A DNA stretch of 64,000 nt from Eimeria necatrix (Eukaryota; Apicomplexa; Conoidasida; Eucoccidiorida; Eimeriidae): assembly GCF_000499385.1 (NCBI RefSeq), contig NW_013651701.1, positions 194,454 to 258,453 of the forward strand. Direction: 5' to 3'. Numbering within the stretch: position 1 is the first letter of the stretch; every line of letters starts with the position of its first letter. The notes under the pieces were generated by a model, which was given only the letters and a program-made list of their open reading frames with translations, was not told the DNA's origin and made no database searches. The translations under genes were made by a program, and so were the position numbers. Below, piece after piece: positions 43,910 to 56,577 of the stretch.

Positions 43910-45175
43910 TGCCCGCTTGGCGCTCTTATTTTTGTCAAATTTATCCTGTGGAAAATCGTTCCTTTTCACAGGGAGTGAGGCACTTTTTCAGTTTAGAACG
44001 TCCTGCAGCTCTCTAGAGTCACAAGACATTCGCAGTGGTAGAAGATGGCACTTGCATTCTGTATTGACGGCTGAGATTGTCACAATCACGTCCAAAACGA
44101 GCTTGGAGAAACGAAAACCTACAGTTATTGCGGTGAATCCTTGGTATTCCAAGGATGTATGTTTGCTGGGTTTCCCCTGAGGCGAAATGAAAAATGGGTT
44201 TCGTATATATGGGCAGTGAAGCGTCAGGGAAGCTTAGCTAGGCACTGTTAAAAGGATTCGACAAGAGGAAGAGCTTCTTTTTGACATGAGTCGTTAAAAG
44301 AAAGCGCTGTATCTATGCAGAATGTGAGCCGGAAATCACTGCTAGCATCCGGGACGACTTGCTGCTGTGTGCGCACTTACTAGCGATGAGGAACACTGAG
44401 ATATAACACTATCTGCTTCGCAGTATAAAGCTGACGTCTTTCTGTTTCATAGTTGACTTTTAATTGAATTTAAGAGTTCGTTGCGGTGCGTCTGCGACGG
44501 GCACGGTGCGAATACTTCTGAAGCATAAAACATGCAGAGAGTGAGCTGAAATCTTCTGCGTGTACATGTTTGGTGTTTGACGAAGCTGGGAAGCATCCCA
44601 GGTCATTGACTAGATTTTGGGGAGATCGTGGCGAACGTTCAGGGAGTGCGTATGTAGGGGGATTCTTTGCATGAATCTTCCATTTCTGTATGAAGCACAA
44701 TTTTACGTTCAAGGATCCGTATCTTTGACAGCCTGAAGGCCGCGGGGATATTTGATATCTCAGCAAGTGCGTACTTCGCCGTCACTCACTCCTTGAGGTT
44801 TTCATCACACCAAATCTTGTCCGCCTTTGTGTTGAGCAAACCATGTTTAGGAAAAGACTCATCGAACCTTTTAGCCAGTACGTGTTGAACGTTTTTCGCG
44901 CACAGCAACACTGCGCTGCGAACGATTCCAAGTAGAACTGAAAAATTTGGCTCTTGGACTTTGGGAGTTTATCACACTTCAGCTTGTGCGTGCAATTTTC
45001 TCTCGAGGTGAATGGCCTGCTGTAATCACAATGACCATCTAAAGTGATGTACTCAGCGTGAAGCGCCTGACCATGACATAAATAGACGGGTGAGCATTTA
45101 GATTGCTGCTGAAGCTGCTCTATCATTATGCAACACGTCCACGAAATTTGTACGGTTCGATTATTTGTTTTACAG

Positions 45176-48100
45176 GAGGTGCGTCTCGCGTCTTAAGACA
45201 CGTGTAACTATTGATGCCCTTCGGTACCGCGCGTTCAAGGCCCACAAGAAAATTCGCACTTTGTGTAGTAGGCGGGTTGCCAGTCTCGGCAATCATCAGG
45301 TTTCTTGCAATTCTGATAAAGCTCGGGCCTTTTCTAGGTCGTGAGCGCATGCGCCTCTTTTCTCCCCAAGGAATGCCTACCTCACGTCAGGTTGTTGCCG
45401 AGAAGGTTTGGCTTTCTTGAGAGTGTATGTGTTATACTGTGCAAACAGAGTAAACGAAACTGGATCGTTGAAGTGGTACACTGTAAGCCGTAGCGACAAA
45501 ACAGCAGCTAACAGGCAGATGGAGGAAACAAAGATTGCTTCACATGAATGAGCTTCGGCTAACGCTCGAAGATAATGTTTAGATGCTCAGTAGCACTTTG
45601 TTCTCCCTACGTAGGTCTCCTTGCATCCGAGATAACTTCACGCCTTTTCGGGAACTGCCTTCAAGTCAAAGCGGCGCGTGGAGATTTGAAGTGCTTTAGC
45701 TCGTGCGTTGGTATATTTGAAGGCTGTTATCGACGATGGTTGTACTGCACATTTGTAATCTTGCCATGGGGTACTAAGGCGTGGTGTTTGGAGAAAGGAT
45801 TCTGTTGACCTCTCTACTGAGCGACACATCTGACAGATTCGGTAACTGTGTCGCGCTGCATTGCCTGTTGGCGCGAGCAGCATGTGTAAAACAAGCATAT
45901 AAGGCATGCCCTGCTTCTACAGTTGGTGAGGGGTGACCTGAGATTTTATTCAAAGAATCCGAAGATCTCTGCAATCATTGTGACGTTAGGGAACAGCCCG
46001 TGTGGGAGTCACTTCGTTGGCCCTGCAAGCGGGCAAACGAACACTGAGACTTGCCTGAGGGTTGCCGAAGGCTCTCCAAGCGCTGCTGAGCTTTAGCTGA
46101 TAGATAAATGACACGTTCGCGGGTGTAAGAATTGCCCGGCCGTTTTTGGTCACAGCCGGTGCCAGCTTTTCCAATCTTGAAAAGCTCTGACTGTTTGAAA
46201 ATGGCAGTGAGGTTGTTTTCAAAGCAACATGCAGCCCGGATGTCGCGCTCTAGTGAGAGCGTCCTTCCGGTTCTTCACAATAGCATGCGTGGCAATGGCG
46301 TGCGCATATGAAATTCAATATTTGTTATGGCGATTTGAGCAGGACAGCACTGAGCGGTGATACAATTGCAGGGAGTAAGGGATCGCCAGTGAAAAAAGAA
46401 ACTTAATTGATTGTGCAACATTCAATTTTTCAACGGCTCATGCCATTTTCCCTTCTTTGCATCTTGCTATCCGTGGAACGTTAACGGTAAAGCAAATTCC
46501 TGGCACTGTAGGTTGTACGTTTTTAAAAATCTGCGTGAAAATGATGACGGGAAACGGTTAAACAACGATGACGCTATTGTTTCACTTTCACAAAAAAGAG
46601 CTCGTAAAAGTCAAAATCCTCTGTATAGAGTAGAGCAACTCAATTTCCGAATGAGCGACAGCTGAATTTGTAAAGTGGGTTCGCGATACCAAGGACTTAT
46701 TGTGATTTTGTAAGAAAAACTTTACCTCCGGCGGTAATGGCTACGAAGGCTCGGGGGTTGTAAGGAGCCTTTCCAGGTCAGCCTGTGCAGAACTGCGCCA
46801 TTATTGATGTTGATAACTCTTGCAAATATTCAAATGAGAACGCTAAAGATTGTGGCTTAGAAGGGCCTCCTTTGTCGGTCTCACTGATTCTATTTTCCTG
46901 CAGAGATTAGTATAAGTTTTTTGACGCAGTCGGCTCCTGTGAATTCAGGTTTTTGCATTTTAGCCTCTTTTGAACCTAGCTGCGAATCAGTATGGCTCGA
47001 TAAAGAGAATGTCACTGAGAGCTAGGTATACAGCGCCATCAGTAGGAGCTGTGAAGATCGCGTTTGCGGCGCGGTGAAGAAAGCTGACGTGTATTAGGAC
47101 GACATTGGATAAAAACAGACCGTGAGAATCTGTGGTAGTGAGCGAAGACAAGCTGCGCAGCGCTGGAGATAAGTTTTCAAATATTTTGACACCTCCAGTC
47201 TAGTCTCTACCCAGAAAAAAGAAGCAGTGTTCTTCAGCATTGCGTAGGTAAGATTTGGGAGATTTTGAAACTGTTGAACTCTTCGGGGGGCTTGTGCTTG
47301 TCTCTTTGGTCGGCCGCAGGATGTATGTGCCTCTGCAGGATTGGTCTCTGGCAGTGGTACGGCGCCTTTAAATTGTTAGGGAACCACTCTCCATTCCAGC
47401 GTCTATCTAGACGGAGGCAGCGCCTCCGGGCGCTGTGAAGGTGGCAGATCTGTGAAAGCAGTGTGTGTATACGCGTAGTATACGTAAAGAAATAATAAAG
47501 CTCTTGCTTGAAAGAGAAGTTCCGCTGATTCTGAGATGAGAGGCCTGTACGGAAGCAAAATCCCTGTTTGGTGTTTCAAGCAGTTGCTGGGCTACTGAAC
47601 ACGCTGCTTGCATTTTAGGGAGTGAGCGAAGTGACACTGTTTTATGAAGAGACTCCATTTGTGCAGAAAAAGCGACTTATGCATTCCAGAGCCAGCCAAT
47701 TGTAACTATGCACCCTGTCGAATCTCATTCTTGGTGGTAATGGCAAAACTTAGAAAGTGCGCTATTTTCCGTTTTCCAAAGCCAGCAGAGCTATGACTAA
47801 TATGCGATGGGCTGGCTCCAGCGAAGTAGGTAAACAGCTGTACGCATGAGCCGAACGCAACACGTTCTTCAGTCCGGCTTTGAAACACACATGCGGTTCC
47901 GCAGCCAGTGAGCTCAATGATTAGCTACAGTTGCCTGTTTGCTGCAAACTCTTTCTCTTCAGAAGCATTCAATTACTGTGTAACTTTAAGAAAGAATCAT
48001 TCCTCAATGCCTCCTGAGCTGCAGCACGTAAGCATTCTTCAGATGTTGTAGAACCACTGCTGGGAGATCCGTTAATGCGTAAAACGGAGTGGCTGAATTG

Positions 48101-50377
48101 CTTTTGGCTGCGCGTTTACCCTTCTCTCTGTCCAGCTCGTGCGTTCTTCCGTTACAGTTGTCCTCAGCCTCTTTGCAATAGCATCCCGATGACGCATGTC
48201 TTAGTATGCTGTCCAAGCGACGCACCATTCCTTTTTGCAACCTTTGGTCTCTCCAGAAAGCGCGGAAAGATAAATTAGTTTTCCCGCCTAAACTGTGCAG
48301 CATGGGGTTCAACGAAGGCTTGATAGACAGTACGTTCTCAAGCTGTGCGAGGGTCTTTGCATGAAATTGTGAAGTGATGGCTCGGGCACGTATATGCTTT
48401 CGTCTGCCAGCAGATTCTGGTACTTCTCAGCTAGTGCGCTTTCTGAACAGAAGAATAGTCAGAAAATCGGCTAAATTTGAAGTTTTGTGTCGAGACGATT
48501 TTCGTATTTTCCTTTTAATGAAGTTGAATGCTCGCATTAACCACTGCGCTGCATTACAGGCCTGTTGCTAGAACCTGAAGGAGCCACCTCGGAACCCAGC
48601 CCGTATGGTTGATTCACCACTTGCCATAGTTTGCGCTAGACAAGCTTCACCATAGAAGCTTATATTTTGGTCATGTTCCAGTGAAAGTTGAGCTCACAAA
48701 ATCACCTGTCTCGAAATACCATAATACAATTGAGCTCCGCAGTGGGTGTGTCTTCGCGCAACTAGCAAATGCCGCCGTATTAGACACACAACATAGAGTT
48801 TCCGAAACGTCTAGTTTCTAAAAAATTTAGCTTGGCCGATATCAAGAGCGCTGCACGGAATTAAAGAGCGTATGTTTTCACCTGTGTTTTGCATCATGAA
48901 TGGATTTGGCCTCTTAAGCCGATCCGAAGCAAGTGGTAGTAGGACGTAGCAGCTCCAAAAGTGTGAATTCTTTCAAAAAAGAATGTACGAAACATTTTAG
49001 TCAAATATTGTGGTTGTGATCCCTGGACACTAGCTTTGACTGCAGAGCCACCTAGGACGGGAGAAGTGATTGCCTCTTGCATAGTTGATACTATAAGGTG
49101 AGTCTGTGCATTCTCACCGTGACTACTTGACGGCTGACTTTATTCTAGGAAGTGGGTCTTAAGTGACCAAAGGAGCGGCTTCTATTTGAGGGGCATTCCA
49201 GGAATGCGTACCGCTGGCGGATAAGCTCAAATTACCTGAAGGCTTTCGTTGGGATGATGGAGTTGCGGTTTCAGACGGTACGGCTGTTTCCGTTAATCAA
49301 AAGTATTGCCACTGACTGTGGACACTGACTGTAGCTCCAAAATTCGCTTGTGTTTGCTTGAACGGGACCTTAGTCGTTGACGTCTCGCGAAATGCAGCGC
49401 GTACGTCCTTCTTTGCTGTGAACAGACTATACAAAATCTAGTATGGCTCTTTAAGCCACTGACTGTGGACACTGACTGTAGCTCCAAAATTCGCTTGTGT
49501 TTGCTTGAACGGGACCTTAGTCGTTGACGTCTCGCGAAATGCAGCGCGTACGTCCTTCTTTGCTGTGAACAGACTATACAAAATCTAGTATGGCTCTTTA
49601 ACACCTGGTTGAGGAAACCACATTATGGGCACTACATTGCGACTGCAAGGTGCCATTCGTACGCTCGTAAATCCCCGACGCTTCGGTTCCCCCTTCGATT
49701 TTGAAATAGTGGGTGAGTGCCTCACAAGGCAGCATGGCGCGCATACTGCACGTGTCTTGTTCAGGCGCCGTGACGTTTTTGTGGAAGGCTAATGCAGAGT
49801 AAACGCTGTCAAAATCTGTTCAGGAGCCCATAGCGCTATCTGCATGCTTGATTCCACGTCCAAGACCAGCTCGTGCGTACTGTGATTCGCCTGTACGAAA
49901 CACGTGACAATATGCTGATAAGCATTCAGTGATCCTCGGCGACGCATAAGTTTTGTGTGCCTAGGTTTATACAATGTGGTAAATGCTGCATTTCGACGTC
50001 AGCACCTAGCAGAAACTGGCTGGCATGCAGGAGTTATGCAGCATTTAAAACCCATGGATAAGGCGTGCAGCAACGAACATTGTCCGAGCAGGTACTGGGT
50101 GCTTGTACAGTCTGTAAGCTGCAAACTTGGGTTGAGGCAAACGTTTGTTCGCGTTTTCGTGCCGCCGCTTAGTTGTAATCCCTTGTTGCTTTAGGGCCGC
50201 AGCGACGCTCGCATTTCTTGTTTCGGTTATTGGCAGCCGGTGTAAAATTGAGGTGGATACTTTTGTAAGTAGCTGGCGTATGCTTTTCTGCTTCACCCCG
50301 GCATGCGCATCGTCTTCCAACTTTACAGTCGGCTAAGGTCTGTTAGCATCTACCAAGACGTATGATGCGGACAGGTA
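45176..50377 (+). other. Candidate 3-nt micro-exons, block 3 (21 sites)
   Basis: Starts and triplets: 45176 gag, 45700 ctc, 45923 ttg, 45997 ccc, 46372 gga, 46512 gtt, 46782 cct, 47320 gat, 47462 tgt, 47619 gga, 47905 cca, 48025 cac, 48136 ctc, 48431 cta, 48743 tgg, 49149 gaa, 49275 acg, 49710 tgg, 50111 tct, 50237 ccg, 50375 gta. Weaker donors at 45997 (GTGTGG), 46782 (GTGCAG), 47462 (GTGTAT) and 50237 (GTGTAA). Sites with a good acceptor but a lost donor lie near 46903 (aga then TTAGTA) and 47236. Acceptors such as TTTGTTTTACAG (45176) and TTATTCTAG (49149) are strong. Confidence 0.5.
49308..49601. repeat. 147-bp tandem duplication
   Basis: Copies starting at 49308 and 49455 look identical (GCCACTGACTGTGGACACTG through TATGGCTCTTTAA). 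The length is a multiple of three, so a minus-strand frame stays open across both, but no domain supports coding. No intact micro-exon site lies inside. Confidence 0.9.
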
Positions 50378-51190
50378 GTAAGCCAACAGGGACACCGATG
50401 ACTCGAAATATTGTCGTGAGTGCCTGCTTCGAACAAATGATGAAGCTACTCGACAGCACTTGTGCTTGCTGTAGATTTAGGTTTGCCGCACCATCCAACA
50501 ATTACTGGGAAGCTTCAAGAGCTGAAAGTAAGGGAGGCCTCATTTTTTCAGTCTCCTATGGGGGAGACACTGAATTCCAACTTTGTCTCACGTCTTCGCT
50601 GAGTTGTGCAATTTATTTTGCCTCAAAAATGTGAGATGGCACAGTATTGTAGGCTGTCCACTAAAGGCGTGGGCGAGCTTTGAACAACATCCGGCAATGA
50701 AGGAGCGTGCGCAGTGAGCTCCCGCTCAAATTTCATTGAAAATTGAGTCTCACATAGGGTGGCATCTCAGTATCTTCAGAGCCCACGGATATGGGATGGG
50801 ACAACTGCCTGATTCAGTACCGCAGGGAGAGTGTTGCTTTTGCGTTACGATGCAACAAACAAGAAAGACATAGAAACTGATAATAATTCGCTTTTTCATT
50901 TGCAAGTACCATGCAGTGGTCCATTGGTTAAAGCCTCTAAGCTACACGAGCATTAAAAGCTAATGGTGCACTAATATAACAACATATTTGCTTCCCAGAG
51001 ACGATGAAACGAAAGCCATGGTATGCTGAGACTTTGCTACTTTTGTCACTTAGGCATTAGGCCATTGCTGAAGCCCTTTATCTATCATGAAGAAAAAACG
51101 CAATTTTTGCACCACATGAACTACCTTTCTGCTTGCAAGCTATGGCACAAAAGGTGATTATTTTGTGATATTGTGTTTTCTGGTCCCCAG

Positions 51191-52496
51191 GCAGTAAGCA
51201 TTAGGTTATTGCGCACCTACCACTACTGCCAATGCTTCACATCAAAGAATCCGCGAAGAAGTATTGAAGCAAAAGAAGCAAAAAAATGTGTCAAATTGTT
51301 GCATAATTTTCACAAAGACCAAAAGTAACCGATGAGGCTAAGAGGACCGCCTATTTGCTGGAAAACTGTGACCGAGGAAGAGCTCTGATATGCTGAGATT
51401 TTGTCACGCTTGCCTACGAGAAGTAAGGATCAGGGCAGTACTAGCGGCGTGTCACGGCCGCGAATAGCGAAAGCGACTATGACGTTACGAGAACTAGCTT
51501 TCAGTTTGCAATCAGGGGCAAAGGGAAAACCAGAGTGCGCTGGTAATTCGGTTTCCGGTGTATCGGGAGTATGCATTAGGCGACTGCTTAGTGCCTCTAA
51601 ACTCCATGAAGATCACTATATCACTGGTCTGTGGGATCAAAGAATTTATCTTGGCAATGAGAAAGCAAGAGACAAGATATCGAGTCGATTCATACGGGAA
51701 TTCTGTGAACCGTTTGGCATCCATAAGGACCGGTAGCTACGGATTAAAAAGGCAAGTTGCTAGCAAGCAGTGACAAGGCAAAAGATGAGGTATGCTGAGA
51801 CTACATTTTCTGTGTGAAACAAGTAAGCTTCACATCTTCGTTTGAACCCACTACCTTCCACAAAGTTTCAACGCCACTGTTCTCTGCAGCACGTAAGCAC
51901 GAAGGCGCTCCTCAACCTCCCCTGCGTACGGGCAACAAACTGGAATTACTAGTCTGGATCAGTGAGCAGCAGCCAACACCACTGGAATTCCGTATAGGCC
52001 TACAGGCACCGATGAAATAGGAATGGAGCTTCTGCTTTCAAACGATGGTAAGGCAACAGACCAGACTTGTTCAGATTTGTCTGCAGGATGTAAGCACTAA
52101 GGTATTCTTCAGACTCCCTTGCGTAGGTGAAGACCGAGCCGTTTTGGTGTTCTGAGTTAGGGGGTCGCCAAAACCACATTTCTGCATAGACTAACAGGCA
52201 CTAATGCAACGAAAACGAAGCTTTTGCTGTCAAACTATGGCAAAGCAGAAGAAAAGCTGTCTTGAGAATTTGGTACGTTTTTCTGCAGGGAGTAAGCAAT
52301 TAGCCGCTCCTCAAATGGCCTTGCGTAGGTGGAGACCGAGTTATATAAGTTTTCTGAATTAGCGTGCCGCCAAAACCACTGGGTTTCCGTATAGATCAAC
52401 AGGTACAAATGCAAGAAGGACGAAGCTTTTGCTGTCAAACGATGTCAAAGCGAAGGACAAGTTGCGTTGAGAATTTGCCACTTTTGCCTGCAGGTC
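51191..52496 (+). other. Candidate 3-nt micro-exons, block 4 (5 sites) in ~200-bp units
   Basis: Starts and triplets: 51191 gca, 51890 cac, 52087 gat, 52289 gga, 52494 gtc, all with donor GTAAGC. The last four lie 197, 202 and 205 bases apart in diverged copies of one unit that share TCTGCAG, GTAAGCA, GCGTAGGTGGAG, CCGTATAG and GCTTTTGCTGTCAAACGATG. Flanking units are decayed: near 51419 and 51823 the acceptor AG is altered while GTAAGG/GTAAGC remains, and near 51000 and 52774 the triplet aga survives with no GT after it. Confidence 0.5.
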
Positions 52497-55400
52497 GTAA
52501 GCACTAAGGCGCTCCTCAAGCGGCCTTGCGTAGGTGGAGGCCGAACTGTAGTAGAGAAATGTATGGCTTCATATATGGTATACCTTTTCGCGCAACGGCA
52601 AAGAAAACGACAAGGCACGCTGAAATTTCGCTATGAAGGAAGCTTAAGAGCGCTCGCCAAAGTCGCTAGCCTCCGTGGAAAGTAAAAGCGGCCAATGTTC
52701 TAGAAGAGCGAAGAGCCTGCGAGCAAGCGGTGGAAGAGCAAGAGACGCGGTACACTGAGTTTTTGCATTTTCTGCAGAGACAAGGCAACAGGGAATTACT
52801 AAAACCGTCCAGCACCCTAAAACCAAGGGCTGCTGATGCCCTGGAGGAACGGCATATTTCCCAGCAAACGATGACAAAGCAGAAGGTTATGTTGAGTTTC
52901 CGCTACTTGTGTTTGCAAAGAACAACCATAATGGAACTGTTCAATTCCATGAGCCTTCAAAGGGACCAAGAACTGCCGAAATGCAAAGAACTAAACATTT
53001 GCTTGCAAGCAATGAAAACTGGAGGCATAATATGCATATATTTGCCAGAAAAGAGTGAGATTTGGGCATTCCTGCGATCACATAACCTTCATAAACTCCT
53101 TTTATGCAGAATTGAAGGCTAGAACTGCAAAAGTTGAAGATGCCATGCCGTAATAAGGACGGGCACTGTGAAAAGCAAGCGTGCAAAGTTTGTGGCTTGC
53201 GCAGCATGCGAGCTGCCCTTTGTGAGAAGACGTGGGAAAATTGTTGGCTCATGTAGTCAGAAGTTGCTTCAAGACACGTATTATACACAAGCTTTGCTCG
53301 TCACGCGCCAACGTGGTGGACATTTCTATGAATGCAGATATGAACACTAGTTATAAACCGACAACTATGCGAGAAATGCTACCAACCGGCAGGAAGTGCG
53401 TTCATCTTCAAAGTTAGTACGAATGCTACCTTATCATAGTTCACTCTCTCTTGGACATGCGTGTCGCAGCAGTACTTTTCGCATGGCGTCCTTGGCACGC
53501 TCTATTCTGAACCTATCCGCAGTGCTATAACACGGATACCAAGCAGCTTCTGTCGTTTACAGTGGGTGCGTTTTGCCGCGATTATATTAGACGCAGAAAC
53601 ATAGCACGTACTCTACTGTGAATTGAAAATGTGCATTTGATTTCCTTAATTAGATGAAACCAGCAAATGCAAATGGCAACCTTCACGACTCGGCTGCAGT
53701 TTGTACGCTCCTGTGCAGGTGCAGCTAGGGCGATCTTGTTGAGTAAATACAAAAGCCTTTGATGCAAACACTTCAGCTATGTCTTGTGTCAAACGCGGCT
53801 TATTTGGTGATTCTTCCTGCAGTTGGTGCGTTTTTTTCGAGTGGGCCAAATAAGGGGTATTAAAAGATGAGAATCCAGCCATAGGCAAGAATTGTTGCAG
53901 AGTGACAATACTGCAAAAATATAGAGGTGTGCAAGGAGAAATGTGCCACGATAGCGATAAAGGTACCTGATTCGTGCTTGTTTCAGTTTGTATGTTGTGG
54001 TACTCAGCTGTGCTGGTCACCCAAGTTATGCATCACATATCACGGTCGACTGGTGATTGAGCCACTTGTTCTTCGTAATGGCTGCGCTGCCTCAGGACGT
54101 GCGCTTGATATGCTTGAAAAAGCTATGTTACGAAATCTATGAAACATTACAAATGACCGGCTTGCACGGCGAGGTGCGAAGCGTACAATGCACATAGTCA
54201 AAGCATTAAAGTTTTCGTAATGTGACACATAAGCGCTTTACGCTTTATGTGCAGTCAGTGCGTCTCACAAACTATCCCAAGATATGAGGCATAGACAGGA
54301 CCTTGCGCCATCGATGAACTGCAAGTGACGCTGCCGTTGGCCTCTTATATGGCCTCTTATATAACGGGCTTAGGCGCTTAAGGCGGGCGATATGATTAGG
54401 AAGTACGCTTGAGCAAAGATTCGCGGGATGGAAAATTTAGTCTTTAGACGAGTTACGCATTTTTTATGAGTTGCGTGACGCATGCCTTAAGAAATACGGT
54501 AGGGAAGATCCGCAGTGGCGGCCGCTTCATGCTACGATGCTCTATTCACAGCGTGCGCTTCTCTCCCTCTGTTTGACATGAGCAGCCTGCTACAAACTAC
54601 TGCTGCGACGTATTCAGACAGTAGGCGATAAGAAAATTGCACGGAATGCATGAATCGACCATCCCACTGATATCTAAGTAGAGCTAGAGAAAAGCCCAGC
54701 GCACTAATAATGAGAAAAGCTGCGGGTGGTACTAAATCTGAAATCGACAGGTCTATAAAAACGTGCTTCAACCCAGCAAGTATGGTTATCCGCGTCTCAC
54801 TGACTATGGCAGCGTCTGTTCGTTCATTTTAGATAAAAGCCTGATTTTTTGCAGCACGCAGTCTATTCCTCACTTTCGTGCCTGCCAAGCGAGCGAGTCT
54901 TTTAAATCCACAGGAAGTAATTATTGTTTTCCCTCTAGCAATGGCAAACTATTATCAGTCCATGCGTGCAGCTTAAATAGATCGACCTTCGTACGACCCG
55001 AGTTGCTTCATCTTTGCAGATGCAGAAGGCTAACTGTGTTCTACCTGCTAGAGACGTACACAGCCAGTGTGTTTGGGTATTTGTGAGACTAAGCGGAGTA
55101 CATATGTCAAGAAAATGTTCACATTAATGTTCCAAATCGTGCGTACGTGCAGTATACTTTGAGTGGACGCTGTAAGTTCCTGTGAGCACCCCTTTGCCTG
55201 TGGTTGCAGATGGTACGCCATTCAGGAGACTACGCGGCGTATGATCCCAGCTAAGGTGTTGGCGCGGAACACTGCGGTTGCCTGCTTGTAACCTGCGCAT
55301 CTGCAAGCCCACTTTCACCAATAGAGAGTGAGCTTGATATTAGACAAACGCCGGCCGAAGCAATATTTTTCATAACGCAAAAGAAGCAATAAAAGTACAA

Positions 55401-55593
55401 TGAATGGTAGAGGCACGCACATGGGCAGCTTCTGACAAAAATAATAGCTTAATATTCGCATGGCCTCGCAAGTCAGTCTTTGCGCTTACTGAAGCTCCAC
55501 CTGACTAAACTTGCTTTGGATACACACAGGAAGTCGGTCGGCTTATTTATTACAGAGGAGCAGCGGTAGCTCTATTTTTGCTGCCTAAGTATA

Positions 55594-55627
55594 TTGGATG
55601 CCCTTGTTGATTGAATCGGGCATCCAA
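55594..55627. repeat. Short inverted repeat
   Basis: TTGGATGCCC at 55594-55603 pairs perfectly with GGGCATCCAA at 55618-55627, loop of 14 bases. It lies in the long interval between sites 55530 and 55663. Confidence 0.8.
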
Positions 55628-56085
55628 CAAGTGCTTTACTGCAGCTTTGCTGTGGATCTCAGTGCGTGCGTAGCAACGACAGTTATAGTGGCTGTTGCAC
55701 TAAAAACCCCCTTTTGCCCACTGCATGATACGGGAAGAAATCGATGCATATGAGGAGGCTAATTCACCCGTCGCTTGCACAGTTTTGCAGACCCATTGCT
55801 CCCATACACGTGCCTAGTTTCTAGCGAGCTTTGACAGCTTGTTGGCACTGCAAGCTAGTCCTTTTCTGCGGTGTTGCTGTCCACGAGAAGCTAGTGAGCC
55901 TAGGAGCCGTAAAACGCACCTTAAGTAGCTTCAGCAGAGCTCAATAAAGGTACTGAAGGGCAAGCGCTCCGCAGTAAAGGCCCTTAAAGAGCCCCTGCCC
56001 GTACTGCACACGATGCTGGGTCACTGGATTCACAAGGATGCTAAAGCGTTGTCGCAGAAATGCAATAAGCCATGTCTCACGTATG

Positions 56086-56577
56086 GGACGCGATTACTCC
56101 AGGAAGTGCGTTTCAGATATTTGCTGCCCCAGGGACTGGCATGTGAAGCGGCGCGCCGCAGCAGAATACATGCGTATGCAAAAAATAAGCAAGAATCAGC
56201 GGTAGCTCTCTTTTTTATGCAGAGAGTGCGTCCGAACGAACGTCAGCTTGCCGACTGTGATGTGCAAACATTGAAATATGCTTTCTGTACTTTAGATGCT
56301 ATTTCGAATGTGCCACTATATATGCTCGCCGGGGACGCGATTACTCCAGGAAGTGCGTTTCAGATATTTGCTGCCCCAGGGACTGGCATGTGAAGCGGCG
56401 CGCCGCAGCAGAATACATGCGTATGCAAAAAATAAGCAAGAATCAGCGGTAGCTCTCTTTTTTATGCAGAGAGTGCGTCCGAACGAACGTCAGCTTGCCG
56501 ACTGTGATGTGCAAACATTGAAATATGCTTTCTGTACTTTAGATGCTATTTCGAATGTGCCACTGTATATGCTCGCC
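56086..56577 (+). repeat. 247-bp tandem duplication carrying two micro-exon sites per copy
   Basis: Copies start at GGGACGCGATTACTCC near 56086 and 56333 and look almost identical (one visible difference late in the unit, CTATATATG versus CTGTATATG). Each copy contains the gaa site with GTGCGT and the aga site with GTGCGT. Confidence 0.9.

Larger units (their letters stand above)
41842..44995 (+). other. Candidate 3-nt micro-exons, block 2 (18 sites)
   Basis: Starts and triplets: 41842 aaa, 41946 cta, 42090 gtc, 42385 gga, 42504 gga, 42641 tca, 42847 cct, 42983 ttt, 43226 aga, 43380 agc, 43605 aaa, 43838 aaa, 43972 gga, 44321 aat, 44538 aga, 44643 gga, 44764 caa, 44993 ctt. Donors include GTGCGT, GTGAGT, GTAAGA, GTGTGT, GTTCGT, GTACGC, GTATGC and GTGAGC. 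Several acceptors have good pyrimidine tracts, e.g. TTATTTTCAG before 42641 and CCTTTTCACAG before 43972. 43605 and 43838 are copies created by the 233-bp duplication. Confidence 0.5.
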
